Assembly: GCF_900236475.1 (NCBI RefSeq)
Contig: NZ_LT963352.1
Span: 3,984,501 to 4,048,500 of the forward strand
Length of the DNA: 64,000 nucleotides
Source: Streptomyces chartreusis NRRL 3882
GTDB taxonomy: Bacteria; Actinomycetota; Actinomycetes; Streptomycetales; Streptomycetaceae
Direction of reading: 5' to 3'
This document shows, piece after piece, positions 9,582-18,150 of the stretch. The notes under the pieces are model-generated. The model was given only the letters and a program-made list of their open reading frames with translations, had not been told where the DNA came from and did no database searches. Each line of letters opens with the position of its first letter. Within the stretch, counting starts at the first letter, position 1. A program made the translations under genes and the position numbers.

Positions 9582-10451
9582 TCAGTAACCCCCGTTGTAC
9601 GGGGGCTGGCCCCCGCCCTGCTGGGTGCCGTAGGGCTGCTGCTGGCCGTAGCCCGGGGCCTGGGGGTACTGGCCGTAGTACTGCTGGTCGTTGTAACCGT
9701 TCGGGCTGCCGTACGGGGGCTGCTGCGGCTGCTGGTGGGGCTGGTCATCCGGGGTGATGCGGCGGAGCTGGGTCGTCGCGTCGTCCATGACGGGGGGATG
9801 GGGCTGGGCCGCCGGGGCCTCGGACGCGGCGCGCTTCTTCTTGGAGCGGTCGCGGAGGTACTCGACGATGATCGGGACGACCGAGAGCAGGACGATCAGG
9901 ATGAGGATCGACTCGACGTTCTTCTTGATGAAGTCGATCTGACCGAGCCAGTAGCCCGCCAGGGTGACGCCGGTGCCCCAGGCGATGCCGCCGATGACGT
10001 TGTACGTGACGAACGTGCGGTACTTCATGCGGCCGGCGCCGGCCACGATGGGGGCGAAGGTGCGCACGATCGGGACGAAGCGGGCCAGGACGATCGCCTT
10101 GGGGCCGTACTTCTCCATGAATTCGTGGGCCTTGTCCAGGTTCTCCTGTTTGAAGAGCTTGGAGTTCGGCCTGTTGAAGAGCTTCGGGCCCAGGAACTTG
10201 CCGATCATGTAGCCCACTTGGTCGCCGGCGACGGCGGCGATCACGATGAGCGTGCAGACCAGCCACAGGGGCTGCGTGATGTAGGTGCCCTCGGCGACGA
10301 AGAGGCCCGCCGTGAACAGCAGGGAGTCGCCGGGCAGGAACGCGAAGAGACCCGACTCCGCGAAGACGATGAGCAGGATGCCCGGCAGGCTGAACGTCGA
10401 GATCAGGTAGTCCGGGCTGAGCCACTCGGGGCCGAGCGCAAGCGTGGTCAC
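9582..10451 (-). CDS. DedA family membrane protein with Gln/Pro/Tyr-rich tail
   Basis: Polytopic inner-membrane protein of the DedA/SNARE-associated superfamily, linked in other bacteria to undecaprenyl-phosphate or phospholipid flipping. Family signatures are FAESGLFAFLPGDSLLF and ARFVPIVRTFAPIVAGAGRM, the latter with the conserved Arg residues. The membrane domain covers about residues 20-205. The last ~75 residues form a low-complexity tail rich in Q, P, Y and G (for example QQPQQPPYGSPNGY), predicted disordered and cytoplasmic. GTG start with AGGAG about 11 bases upstream. It is convergent with the preceding exporter gene. Confidence 0.88.
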   Translation of the reverse strand: MTTLALGPEWLSPDYLISTFSLPGILLIVFAESGLFAFLPGDSLLFTAGLFVAEGTYITQPLWLVCTLIVIAAVAGDQVGYMIGKFLGPKLFNRPNSKLFKQENLDKAHEFMEKYGPKAIVLARFVPIVRTFAPIVAGAGRMKYRTFVTYNVIGGIAWGTGVTLAGYWLGQIDFIKKNVESILILIVLLSVVPIIVEYLRDRSKKKRAASEAPAAQPHPPVMDDATTQLRRITPDDQPHQQPQQPPYGSPNGYNDQQYYGQYPQAPGYGQQQPYGTQQGGGQPPYNGGY

Positions 10452-10586
10452 GGGGATGTGGCTCCTGCTGCTGGGGGTACGGGCTGGGCACTGACTGCTT
10501 CAAAGTATCAACGCAGCCGTCATGGCCCAGGTTCCATGGGCGTACTCAGGATGCACTGTGCGCGGTCCCGGTCAAAGCTGTGAACC

Positions 10587-10952
10587 ATGGGCATCGATGA
10601 ATACGGCGGCGGACAAGGCCCTCGGCCCGACGTCCTTGTCGTCACCACGAACGACGTACCCGGCCACCGCGTGCAGGAAGTACTCGGCGAGGTCTTCGGA
10701 CTGACCGTGCGCTCCCGGCACCTGGGGAGCCAGATCGGCGCCGGGCTGAAGTCGATGGTCGGCGGCGAGCTGCGCGGGCTCACCAAGACGCTCGTGCAGA
10801 CCCGCAACCAGGCCATGGAACGACTCGTCGAACAGGCACGCGCGCGTGGAGCCAACGGCGTGCTCGCGTTCCGCTTCGACGTGACGGAGGCGGCGGACGT
10901 GGGCACCGAGGTGTGCGCGTACGGCACGGCGGTGGTCCTGGCCCGGGAGTGA
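10587..10952 (+). CDS. YbjQ/UPF0145 family protein
   Basis: A 121-residue protein of the YbjQ (DUF74, heavy-metal-binding-like) family. The family core is visible: VTTNDVPGHRVQEVLGEVFG, then LVQTRNQAMERLVEQARARGANGV and a final beta strand. These proteins form small pentameric barrels; their role is unknown. It precedes the ClC/GadB pair by 51 bp on the same strand but need not belong to it. Confidence 0.88.
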   Translation: MGIDEYGGGQGPRPDVLVVTTNDVPGHRVQEVLGEVFGLTVRSRHLGSQIGAGLKSMVGGELRGLTKTLVQTRNQAMERLVEQARARGANGVLAFRFDVTEAADVGTEVCAYGTAVVLARE

Positions 10953-11003
10953 GACCCCCGCGCCCGCGCGTTTCCGGTTTGTGGCGTTTGATCCGTTTAT
11001 CGT

Positions 11004-12293
11004 GTGCCCGTGGTCGACACCGAGCAGCAGGCACCTTCCGTCACTCCGTCGACCCCCGCGCGCGTGCTGCTGCCGTCGGTCCTGCCCGCCGTGGCCGTCG
11101 GTGTCATGTCCAGCCTGCTCCTGGTGGGGGTGGAGGTCGCCGCCGAGGAACTCCAGGGCGTGCTGTGGAAGACCGTCCCGGACGCCCTCGGCATCGGCCG
11201 GTACTCCGTGGCGTGGATGTTCGCGATGCTCGTCGCGACCGGTGTCGCCGTCGGGCTGGTGGTGTGGAAGGTGCCGGGGCACGCGGGACCGGATCCGGCG
11301 ACCGTGGGGCTGGACGCGCCGGTCCTGCCGCCCGTGGTGCTGCCGGGGTTGCTGCTGGCGACCGCGCTGACGCTGGCCGGCGGGCCGAGCCTGGGCCCCG
11401 AGAACCCGATCATCGCCGTGAACGTCGGCCTGGCGGTCTGGCTGGGCAGCCGGGCGATCCCCCGGGCGCCGGGCCGGATCTGGCCGGCCCTGGCGGAGGC
11501 GGCGACGATCGGCGCGCTGTTCGGCACGCCCGTGGCGGCCGCCCTGGTGATCTCCGAGGTGCTGTCCCGGCAGGAGACGCGCGGTCTGCTCTGGGACAAC
11601 CTCTTCGCGCCGCTGACCGCCGCCGCGGCCGGTGCCCTGACCGCCAGACTGATCGACCGCCCGAGCTTCGACCTGGACCTGCCGTCCTTCGGCCGGCCGG
11701 GCTGGGCGGACCTGCTGGCGGCCGTCGTGGTCGCCGCGGCGGGCGCGCTGCTCGGCATGTGCGCCGTGCGCGCGTTCCCGCACGTCCACGGTGTCTTCCG
11801 CCGGCTGCGGCACCCGATGCTGATGCTCCCGGCGGGCGGGGCCGTACTGGGTGCTCTCGCGGCCCTGGGCGGCCATCTGACGCTGTTCAAGGGGCTCGAC
11901 GAGGTCGCCGAGCTGGCACACGACCCGGACGGCTGGTCGGCCGGGGAGTTCGCCGTCATGACGGTGGTGAAGCTGGCCGCGCTGCTCGTCGCCGCGTCCT
12001 GCGGGTTCCGCGGGGGGCGCATCTTCCCGGCCGTGTTCGCCGGCACGGCCCTCGGGCTGTGCGCGCACGCCCTGGTGTCCGGGGTGCATCCGTCGGTGGG
12101 GGTGTCCGCCGGTGTGCTCGGGATGCTGCTGGCCATCACCCGGCAGGGCTGGATCAGCCTGTTCGTCGCCGCGGTGCTGATCGATTCGCCGGAGATCCTC
12201 GCCCTGCTGTGCGTCGCCTCGCTGCCGGCCTGGCTGCTGGTGACGGGCCGGCCGCAGATGCAGCTGCACCCGGACGGCACGCCCGTCCGCTGA
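11004..12293 (+). CDS. YfeO-type ClC ion-channel/transporter protein
   Basis: Polytopic membrane protein of the chloride channel superfamily, closest by eye to Escherichia coli YfeO. ClC signatures are recognisable but altered: GHAGPDPA in the first selectivity region, SLGPENP where ClC exchangers have GREGP, and GFRGGRIFP for the third. The gating glutamate therefore appears shifted to follow GP. About 429 residues with around ten helices. No ribosome site precedes GTG 11004 or GTG 11010; a TATCGT hexamer just upstream suggests a leaderless message. It ends 26 bp before gadB, so ion flux coupled to acid stress is a reasonable inference. Confidence 0.85.
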   Translation: MPVVDTEQQAPSVTPSTPARVLLPSVLPAVAVGVMSSLLLVGVEVAAEELQGVLWKTVPDALGIGRYSVAWMFAMLVATGVAVGLVVWKVPGHAGPDPATVGLDAPVLPPVVLPGLLLATALTLAGGPSLGPENPIIAVNVGLAVWLGSRAIPRAPGRIWPALAEAATIGALFGTPVAAALVISEVLSRQETRGLLWDNLFAPLTAAAAGALTARLIDRPSFDLDLPSFGRPGWADLLAAVVVAAAGALLGMCAVRAFPHVHGVFRRLRHPMLMLPAGGAVLGALAALGGHLTLFKGLDEVAELAHDPDGWSAGEFAVMTVVKLAALLVAASCGFRGGRIFPAVFAGTALGLCAHALVSGVHPSVGVSAGVLGMLLAITRQGWISLFVAAVLIDSPEILALLCVASLPAWLLVTGRPQMQLHPDGTPVR

Positions 12294-12319
12294 CACCCCG
12301 ACTCCCCCTGGAGGCTCCC

Positions 12320-13726
12320 TTGCCGCTCAACGAAGGCCCCCGCCAGACCGGCGAACGCCGTCTGTCCGTCAATCCCTTCTACGGCCCCGCCAACCCGGTC
12401 GGCGACATGGCCGAGGCCCCGCCCACGCACCGGCTCCCGGAGCAGCCCATGGCGCCGGCGACCGCCCACCAGCTGGTGCGCGACGAGCTGATGCTCGACG
12501 GCAACGCGCGGCTGAACCTCGCCACCTTCGTCACCACCTGGATGGAGCCGGAGGCCGGGGTGCTGATGGCGGAGTGCCGGGACAAGAACATGATCGACAA
12601 GGACGAGTACCCGCGCACGGCCGAACTGGAGCGGCGGTGCGTGGCGATGCTCGCCGACCTGTGGCACGCGCCCGATCCGGCGGCGGCCGTGGGCTGTTCG
12701 ACGACCGGGTCGAGCGAGGCGTGCATGCTCGCCGGGATGGCGCTGAAGCGGCGCTGGGCGCGGCGCAACGCCGACCGGTACCCGGGGGCGCGGCCCAATC
12801 TGGTGATGGGCGTGAACGTGCAGGTCTGCTGGGAGAAGTTCTGCACCTTCTGGGAGGTCGAGGCCCGGCTGGTCCCCATGGAGGGCGAGCGCTTCCACCT
12901 GGACCCGCAGGCCGCGGCCGAGCTGTGCGACGAGAACACCATCGGGGTCGTCGGCATCCTGGGCTCGACCTTCGACGGGTCCTACGAGCCGGTCGCCGAG
13001 CTGTGCGCGGCGCTGGACGCGGTGCAGGAGCGGACGGGGCTCGACATCCCCGTGCATGTCGACGGGGCGTCCGGCGCCATGGTCGCGCCGTTCCTCGACG
13101 AGGACCTGGTGTGGGACTTCCGGCTGCCGAGGGTGGCGTCGATCAACACCTCGGGTCACAAGTACGGGCTCGTCTACCCGGGCGTCGGCTGGGCGCTGTG
13201 GCGGGACGCCGAGGCGCTGCCGGAGGAGCTGGTGTTCCGGGTGAACTACCTGGGCGGCGACATGCCGACGTTCGCGCTCAACTTCTCCCGGCCGGGCGCG
13301 CAGGTCGTGGCGCAGTACTACACGTTCCTGCGGCTGGGCCGGGAGGGCTACCGGGCCGTGCAGCAGGCCGCGCGGGACGTGGCCACGGGGCTCGCCGCGC
13401 GGATCGAGGCACTGGGCGACTTCCGGTTGCTGACCCGGGGCGACCAGTTGCCGGTGTTCGCGTTCACGACCGCGCCGGACGTGACGGCGTACGACGTCTT
13501 CGACGTCTCGCGGCGGCTGCGGGAGCACGGCTGGCTGGTGCCCGCGTACACCTTCCCGGCCAACCGCGAGGACCTGTCCGTGCTGCGGGTCGTGTGCCGC
13601 AACGGCTTCTCGGCCGACCTCGCCGAGCTCCTCACGGAGGACCTGGAGCGCCTCCTGCCGGAGCTGCGCCGGCAGCCGCGCCCCTTCACCCGGGACAAGG
13701 ACGCGGCCACCAGCTTCCACCACTAG
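12320..13726 (+). CDS. gadB: Glutamate decarboxylase
   Basis: PLP-dependent cytoplasmic enzyme converting L-glutamate to GABA and CO2 while consuming a proton. 468 residues, the normal size (E. coli GadB 466). Active-site features are GCSTTGSSEACMLAG, HVDGASGAMVAPF and the PLP lysine K281 in NTSGHKYGLVYPG. The start is a TTG with GGAGG five bases upstream; an upstream in-frame extension would run through the ClC gene and is rejected. It follows the YfeO-type gene by 26 bp, suggesting co-transcription. No GadC-type antiporter is adjacent; the permease at 36788-38263 is far away. Confidence 0.96.
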   Translation: MPLNEGPRQTGERRLSVNPFYGPANPVGDMAEAPPTHRLPEQPMAPATAHQLVRDELMLDGNARLNLATFVTTWMEPEAGVLMAECRDKNMIDKDEYPRTAELERRCVAMLADLWHAPDPAAAVGCSTTGSSEACMLAGMALKRRWARRNADRYPGARPNLVMGVNVQVCWEKFCTFWEVEARLVPMEGERFHLDPQAAAELCDENTIGVVGILGSTFDGSYEPVAELCAALDAVQERTGLDIPVHVDGASGAMVAPFLDEDLVWDFRLPRVASINTSGHKYGLVYPGVGWALWRDAEALPEELVFRVNYLGGDMPTFALNFSRPGAQVVAQYYTFLRLGREGYRAVQQAARDVATGLAARIEALGDFRLLTRGDQLPVFAFTTAPDVTAYDVFDVSRRLREHGWLVPAYTFPANREDLSVLRVVCRNGFSADLAELLTEDLERLLPELRRQPRPFTRDKDAATSFHH

Positions 13727-13737
13727 TGATCGGAGGA

Positions 13738-14499
13738 TCAGCGGCTCAGCCGCCCGAACCTCCGTACCGCCAGTGGGAAGAACACCGCCAGCAGGGTCAG
13801 CGGCCAGATGATCGCCGGCCACACGTGCCCGGGCTCCGCGCCGGGGGCGCCGAACAGGTCCCGTACGGCCGTGGCCGTGTGGGACATCGGGTTCCACTCG
13901 ACGACCGTGCCGAGCCAGCCGGGCATGGTGTCGGGGAGGGCCAGGGCGTTGGACAGGAAGCCGACCGGCCAGACCAGGATCTGCACGGCCTGGACCATCT
14001 CCGGCCTCCCGGCCACCAGCGCCAGGTGGATGCCGATCCACAGCATGGCGAACCGGAACAGGAGCAGCAGGCCCACGGCTCCCAGGAAGGCCGCCGGACC
14101 GCCGTGGGCCCGCCAGCCGAGCGCGGCGCCCACGGCGATGAGCACCACCAGGGCCATCGCCGACTGGAGCATGTCGGCGGCCGAACGGCCCACCAGTACC
14201 GCTCCGTTGGTCATCGGCATGGAGCGGAAGCGGTCGATGACGCCCTTGTCGAGGTCCTGCGTGACGGCGATCATCGTGCCCTCCAGGCCGAAGGCCATGG
14301 TGAGCGCGAGCATGCCCGGGACCAGGTAGTCGCGGTACTCGCCGCCCACGCCCCGGCCGCCGCCGACCAGGTAGCCGAACATGAGCAGCAGCATCACCGG
14401 GAAGACGAGGTTGACGACCAGCTGGACCGGCTGCCGCCCCCAGCGGGCGAGTTCCCGGCGGGTCATGGTCCAGGAGTCGGTCAGGGCGTAGGCGGTCAC
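13738..14499 (-). CDS. ABC-2 type transporter permease (drug exporter)
   Basis: 253-residue ABC-2 membrane protein of the DrrB/antibiotic-efflux type with about six helices. The typical [15 protein letters not shown] and [17 protein letters not shown] segments are present. GTG start with GGAG upstream overlaps the ATPase stop by four bases (GTGA), so the two are translationally coupled. A longer in-frame reading to 14922 runs through the ATPase gene and is not real. Confidence 0.92.
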   Translation of the reverse strand: MTAYALTDSWTMTRRELARWGRQPVQLVVNLVFPVMLLLMFGYLVGGGRGVGGEYRDYLVPGMLALTMAFGLEGTMIAVTQDLDKGVIDRFRSMPMTNGAVLVGRSAADMLQSAMALVVLIAVGAALGWRAHGGPAAFLGAVGLLLLFRFAMLWIGIHLALVAGRPEMVQAVQILVWPVGFLSNALALPDTMPGWLGTVVEWNPMSHTATAVRDLFGAPGAEPGHVWPAIIWPLTLLAVFFPLAVRRFGRLSR

Positions 14500-15455
14500 G
14501 CGGTCTCCTTCACTCGGCGGTCGTCTCCGGTGAGGTGCAGGAACACCTCGTCCAGCGTCGGACGGCGCAGCGCGACGTCCTCCGCCTCGATCCCGGCCTC
14601 CTGAAGGGCCTCTACGACCCGGGAGAGCGCCTCCATGCGGTCGGTCACCGGGGCGCTCAGCAGGCGGCGGTCGGTGTCGACGGTGACCCCGGTGAGAGGC
14701 AACAGGGCGACGGCCGCACCCAGCTGACCCGCGTCGCGCAGGACCACGTCGATGCGGTCGCCGCCGGTCTCCGCCTTCAGCTCGTCCGCCGTGCCCTCGG
14801 CGATGACGCGGCCTGCGTCGACGACCGAGATGCGGTCGGCGAGCTGGTCGGCCTCCTCCAGGTACTGCGTGGTGAGCAGGACCGTCGTACCGCCGCCGAC
14901 CAGGGAGCGGACGGAGTTCCACACCTCGGCGCGGCCGCGGGGGTCGAGGCCGGTGGTCGGCTCGTCCAGGAAGAGCACCTCCGGTTCGGTGATCAGGGAG
15001 GCGGCGAGGTCGAGCCGGCGCCGCATGCCGCCGCTGTACTGCCGGACCGCCTTGCGGCCGGTGCCGGCCAGGTCGAAGCGCTCCAGGAGTTCACCGGCAC
15101 GCGCGCGTGCCCGCTTCGCGCCCAGGTGGTGCAGCCGGCCGAACAGTTCCAGGTTCTGCCGGCCGCCGAGCTCCTCGTCGAGCGCGGCGTGCTGGCCGAG
15201 CAGACCGATGCGCAGCCGTACGGCGTACGCCTCGCGCACCACGTCGTGCCCGGCCACCTCGATCCGGCCCGCGTCGGGGCGCAACAGGGTGGACAGGATC
15301 CTCACCAGGGTGGTCTTGCCCGCGCCGTTCGGGCCGAGCACCCCGTGCACCGTGCCGCGCGCAACCCGCAGGTCGAGCCCGTCCAGTGCGTGTTTCCCCT
15401 CTTTGCCGCCGTACGTCTTGCGTGCGCCTTCGACGGTGATCGCCGTGTCGGCCAC
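14496..15455 (-). CDS. ABC transporter ATP-binding protein, DrrA/daunorubicin-resistance type
   Basis: Cytoplasmic nucleotide-binding subunit paired with the downstream permease. About 319 residues. Walker [10 protein letters not shown] is near residue 38, the ABC signature is in [14 protein letters not shown], and Walker B is [14 protein letters not shown]. The C-terminal ~80 residues form the DrrA-like extension ([30 protein letters not shown]). The start is set at GTG 15455, which has GAGGGAG five bases upstream; a TTG at 15476 is less likely. Regulation by PadR is suggested by palindromes upstream. Confidence 0.93.
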   Translation of the reverse strand: MADTAITVEGARKTYGGKEGKHALDGLDLRVARGTVHGVLGPNGAGKTTLVRILSTLLRPDAGRIEVAGHDVVREAYAVRLRIGLLGQHAALDEELGGRQNLELFGRLHHLGAKRARARAGELLERFDLAGTGRKAVRQYSGGMRRRLDLAASLITEPEVLFLDEPTTGLDPRGRAEVWNSVRSLVGGGTTVLLTTQYLEEADQLADRISVVDAGRVIAEGTADELKAETGGDRIDVVLRDAGQLGAAVALLPLTGVTVDTDRRLLSAPVTDRMEALSRVVEALQEAGIEAEDVALRRPTLDEVFLHLTGDDRRVKETA

Positions 15456-15470
15456 AGGGACTCCCTCGCT

Positions 15471-15484
15471 AGTCAAACTTGACT
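15471..15484. promoter_or_regulatory. Palindrome 1 before the ABC exporter (candidate PadR operator)
   Basis: AGTCAAACTTGACT, with perfect six-base arms around AC, ends 16 bp upstream of the ATPase GTG. A related palindrome lies 46 bp away (centre to centre) at 15519-15528. The position between padR and its likely target suggests an operator. Confidence 0.55.
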
Positions 15485-15518
15485 ACAAGCTCGAAAATAA
15501 CCCCACCTCCTCTATTCG

Positions 15519-15528
15519 TCAAATTTGA
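15519..15528. promoter_or_regulatory. Palindrome 2 at the padR 3' end
   Basis: TCAAATTTGA is a perfect 10-bp palindrome adjoining the padR stop codon. It shares the TCAAA/TTTGA core with the palindrome at 15471-15484. It is AT-rich against a very GC-rich background. Confidence 0.5.
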
Positions 15529-16170
15529 TTAGTGATCGTCCCCGGGATGCCGCTCCCCCGTCGCGTACGGGTTCTCCGCGTCCTCGGCCAGGACACCGAC
15601 GAACGGGTCGCCCTCGTCGGCGAAGGTGTAGGCGCCGCCCTCGATGCGCTCGATGAGACCGCGGGTCCACTCGGCCTCGGAGTCGGCCGTGTGGACCCAC
15701 ATGTTCATGATCTCGCCGATGTGGCCCAGCTGTCCGGGCCCCTCCTCGGGGACGTAGTGCTCCAGGACGGAGGCCCGCCACTGCTCGATCCGCAGGGTGC
15801 GCTCCTTCAGCAGCGCGACCGCCTCCGCCCGCGGCAGGTCCACGACGAAGCCGACGGCGGCCGTCTTCACGTCCCCCCGCTGGTCGTACGTGACGAGCGC
15901 CTCGCGCAGCAGCCGGAAGTACTCCTCGGTGCCCTGCCCGGTGATCTCGTACTCCGTGCGCGGCGGGCCGCCGGCCGTGGACGGGGCGATCTCGTGCGCG
16001 TGCAGCAGTCCCTGCTTCGCCATCTGCTTCAGGGCGTGGTAGATCGAGCCGGGCTTGGCGTTGGACCACTCGTGCGCGCCCCAGTACTCCAGGTCGTTGC
16101 GCACCTGGTAGCCGTGGGCCCGCCCGTGCATACGGACCGCGCCGAGCACGAGGAGACGGATCGCTGACAT
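15529..16170 (-). CDS. PadR family transcriptional regulator
   Basis: 213-residue PadR regulator. The N-terminal winged helix contains MHGRAHGYQVRNDLEYWGAHEW and GSIYHALKQMAKQGLLHAHE, followed by PPRTEYEITGQGTEEYFRLL; the C-terminal helical dimerisation domain (Vir_act_alpha_C-like) follows. PadR proteins usually repress a nearby transporter, and the ABC exporter lies 73 bp downstream with two palindromes in between. No good ribosome site precedes the ATG; the DinB-like gene ends 24 bp upstream on the same strand. Confidence 0.92.
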   Translation of the reverse strand: MSAIRLLVLGAVRMHGRAHGYQVRNDLEYWGAHEWSNAKPGSIYHALKQMAKQGLLHAHEIAPSTAGGPPRTEYEITGQGTEEYFRLLREALVTYDQRGDVKTAAVGFVVDLPRAEAVALLKERTLRIEQWRASVLEHYVPEEGPGQLGHIGEIMNMWVHTADSEAEWTRGLIERIEGGAYTFADEGDPFVGVLAEDAENPYATGERHPGDDH

Positions 16171-16194
16171 GGGGCCAGCGTAGGACCAGGGAGG

Positions 16195-16743
16195 TCAGCC
16201 CCAGGAGCTGCCCTGCTCCTTCGCCACCAGCTCGAAGGCCGTGGCACCGTCCAGCGACTCACGGATGATGTCGGCGTGGCCGGCGTGCCGGGCCGTCTCG
16301 CGGATCAGGTGCAGGCAGAGCCAGCGCATGGAGACCCGGCCGTCCGGCGGGAACCAGGGCTGGGCCGGCAGCGCGAAGGTGTCGTCGAGGCTCGGCACCG
16401 AGCGGACGAAGTCCTCCGTCTCGGCGGCGACCTTCTCCCAGTACGCCAGCTGCGACGCGACGGTCTCGCCCTCGACCAGCCGGAAGCACTCGTGCCAGTT
16501 GCTCTGGTCCCGCTCGACGGCCGGTGGCTCGCCCTTGGCGAGGGAGACCCACATCTGCTCGACCTCGACGACGTGCTTGAGCAGTCCGGCGAGCGACAGC
16601 TCACTGGCGCTGGGACGGGAGCTCGCCTGTTCGTCGGTCAGCCCCAGCACCGCCCGCCGGATGCCGCCGCGCTGCTCCTCGATGAAGGAAAGCAGCGCTC
16701 CGCGCTCGTCGCCGTGTGCCTCCGCGGGAACGTGAGTGACCAT
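16195..16743 (-). CDS. DinB/DUF664 family protein
   Basis: 182-residue four-helix-bundle protein of the DinB_2/DUF664 group, which includes mycothiol- and bacillithiol-dependent enzymes. Putative metal-binding histidines are visible in LLKHVVEVEQMW and LIRETARHAGHADIIRE. The ATG at 16743 has a GGCGG sequence upstream. It may be the first gene of a unit with padR and the ABC exporter. The exact reaction is unknown. Confidence 0.88.
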   Translation of the reverse strand: MVTHVPAEAHGDERGALLSFIEEQRGGIRRAVLGLTDEQASSRPSASELSLAGLLKHVVEVEQMWVSLAKGEPPAVERDQSNWHECFRLVEGETVASQLAYWEKVAAETEDFVRSVPSLDDTFALPAQPWFPPDGRVSMRWLCLHLIRETARHAGHADIIRESLDGATAFELVAKEQGSSWG

Positions 16744-16889
16744 GACCGCCGCCTTTCGTCGGACCGGGGGCCTCTTCCCCCTGACACCGACGAAGCTACG
16801 CACCCTTGCGGTCAGTTTCTGTCCGCAAGGACAGCCGCTCTTAGCGAGAGAGCCCTCCAGTCCGACAGCGGGCCGAGCACCAACCGCCC

Positions 16890-17164
16890 GGCCCGCCCGT
16901 CGTCTGGGATGCCGACGCCGTCCGCGACGACGTGCGCGAATACATCGTCGAGCACCTCCATGACGAGGCAGCGATGCTGGTCGTCGACGAGACCGGCGAC
17001 GTGAAGAAGGGCGCCGACACGGTCGGGGTCCAGCACCAGCACCAGCACACCGGAACGGCCGGGCGGATCGAGAACTCCCGGGTCGCCGTCCACCTCGTCT
17101 ACGCCGACGAGCGGGGACACGCGGCGGTGTACCGAGAGCTGTACATCCCGCGCTCCTGGAAGTG
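16890..17164 (+). pseudogene. IS701-family transposase remnant
   Basis: An internal slice of about 90 residues of an IS701-type DDE transposase. It reads PPVVWDADAVRDDVREYIVE, then LHDEAAMLVVDETGDVKKG, GRIENSRVAVHLVYADERGH and ends at RELYIPRSWK. The VDETG motif holds a catalytic-type Asp. The segment QHQHQH is an expanded version of the usual short region. Both ends of the transposase are missing and no inverted repeats are seen, so it is a relic. Confidence 0.85.
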
Positions 17165-17242
17165 CCCATCCGGATTGCTGTCGGGCAGCCCGAAACCGCG
17201 CACGGCTCTGGAGGGACTGGGCATCAGAAGCCCCCTAGGTCC

Positions 17243-17349
17243 TCGCGGTGGCCTGTTCCGCTGGACGCGCCGGAGATAGCGCTGTGGATGACGCCGGATC
17301 AAGAAGGACTCCAGCTGATCCATCACAGCGACCGCGGCTCGCAGGCCGA
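17243..17349 (+). pseudogene. IS3-family transposase (integrase core) remnant
   Basis: About 35 residues of an IS3-type orfB are readable: PLDAPEIALWMTPDQEGLQ followed by the hallmark LIHHSDRGSQ. The similarity stops just after GSQ, where the reverse-strand mmuM fragment begins. The IS3 copy seems to have truncated mmuM. Confidence 0.8.
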
Positions 17350-17634
17350 GATCAGGCCGTACCGGCCGCAGTACTCGGAGCCGTCGGCGAGCATCGCCCC
17401 GTAGGGGCCGACGGGCGCCGCCCCCCACAGCGGGGCTCTGCCTGGACCCGGTGCGCGCTCTCGCGAACCATGCCCACGCTCGCGGCGATTGCTCGGCCGC
17501 CCGCGCACGCCAGCCTCACACCAGGCGAGATGCGCCTCGGCGATCGCCTCGGGCCGCTCGGCGAGCAGCCGCGTCGGCCACAGCTCGTCGCTCAGGTCGT
17601 GCCCGGCGGAATCCAACTGGTTGGACATGCCGCC
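17350..17634 (-). pseudogene. mmuM: Broken homocysteine S-methyltransferase gene
   Basis: Two separate family matches lie in one minus-strand frame. The N-terminal piece reads GGMSNQLDSAGHDLSDELW, then RLLAERPEAIAEAHLAWCEAG; the second reads PLWGAAPVGPYGAMLADGSEY, then GRYGL. In intact MmuM these are about 80 residues apart; here the gap is shorter and unlike the family. The N-terminal leader and the whole C-terminal half with the zinc cysteines are absent, the latter cut at the IS3 remnant. Confidence 0.82.
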
Positions 17635-17769
17635 GACGGCAGTCGAAGCGCGGGTGTGAGCGGCCCGCCATGTCCGGTATGTGGGAGGCCTGTGGTGACG
17701 GCGCCGTGTACGGCCCCGTGAGGTGACGAACGCGGCCGGCCACCCCGGGCCGGCCCCGCCGGTCCGTCC

Positions 17770-18150
17770 TCAGCAGGTCAAGCGGCGCTCGGCGCTCTCG
17801 TAGGTGGCGAGGTTGGAGTCGACGCCCACGACGGTCTTGTAGGTGTAGGTGCCGGAACCCGTGCACTTCCAATACGCGATCTTGGAGCCGCTCTCGAGCG
17901 GGGTCCAGTCCATCTCCTCCCAGCCGTACCAGCGGTGGCGCAGCAGGGATATCGTGGCGTCCCTGCACTTGCTGCTGGTCTTGCTGGCCGCGCCGATGAT
18001 CTCACTGATGCCCTTGTAGGGGGCCGAGATCTTGTAGCAGCTCCGGTCCCAGTCCTCGGCGGAGGCCGGTGTGGCCGGCATCAGTAGCGTGGCCGCGCAG
18101 GCCAGAGCGACGGCGGCGCATGACTTTCCAGCGAACCCGAGAGTTCTCAT
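17770..18150 (-). CDS. Small secreted cysteine-containing protein, unknown function
   Basis: 126 residues, not recognised. A clear Sec signal peptide (positive MRTLGFAGKS, hydrophobic core, cleavage after ATPASA near residue 31) leads to a mature protein of about 95 residues with four cysteines (SCYK, KCRD, WKCT and the final Cys), consistent with two disulfides. Aromatic-rich segments such as RHRWYGWEEMDW suggest a compact extracellular domain. It stands alone between the transposon graveyard and a gene-free stretch, with a palindrome at 18190-18209 upstream. Confidence 0.7.
   Translation of the reverse strand: MRTLGFAGKSCAAVALACAATLLMPATPASAEDWDRSCYKISAPYKGISEIIGAASKTSSKCRDATISLLRHRWYGWEEMDWTPLESGSKIAYWKCTGSGTYTYKTVVGVDSNLATYESAERRLTC

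Noticed and set aside
10997-14041. 1014-residue minus-strand frame over the ClC and gadB genes
   Set aside because: Antisense to two well-supported genes with conserved motifs; no family match of its own.
16812-17120. 102-residue minus-strand frame opposite the IS701 remnant
   Set aside because: The opposite strand carries recognisable transposase sequence.
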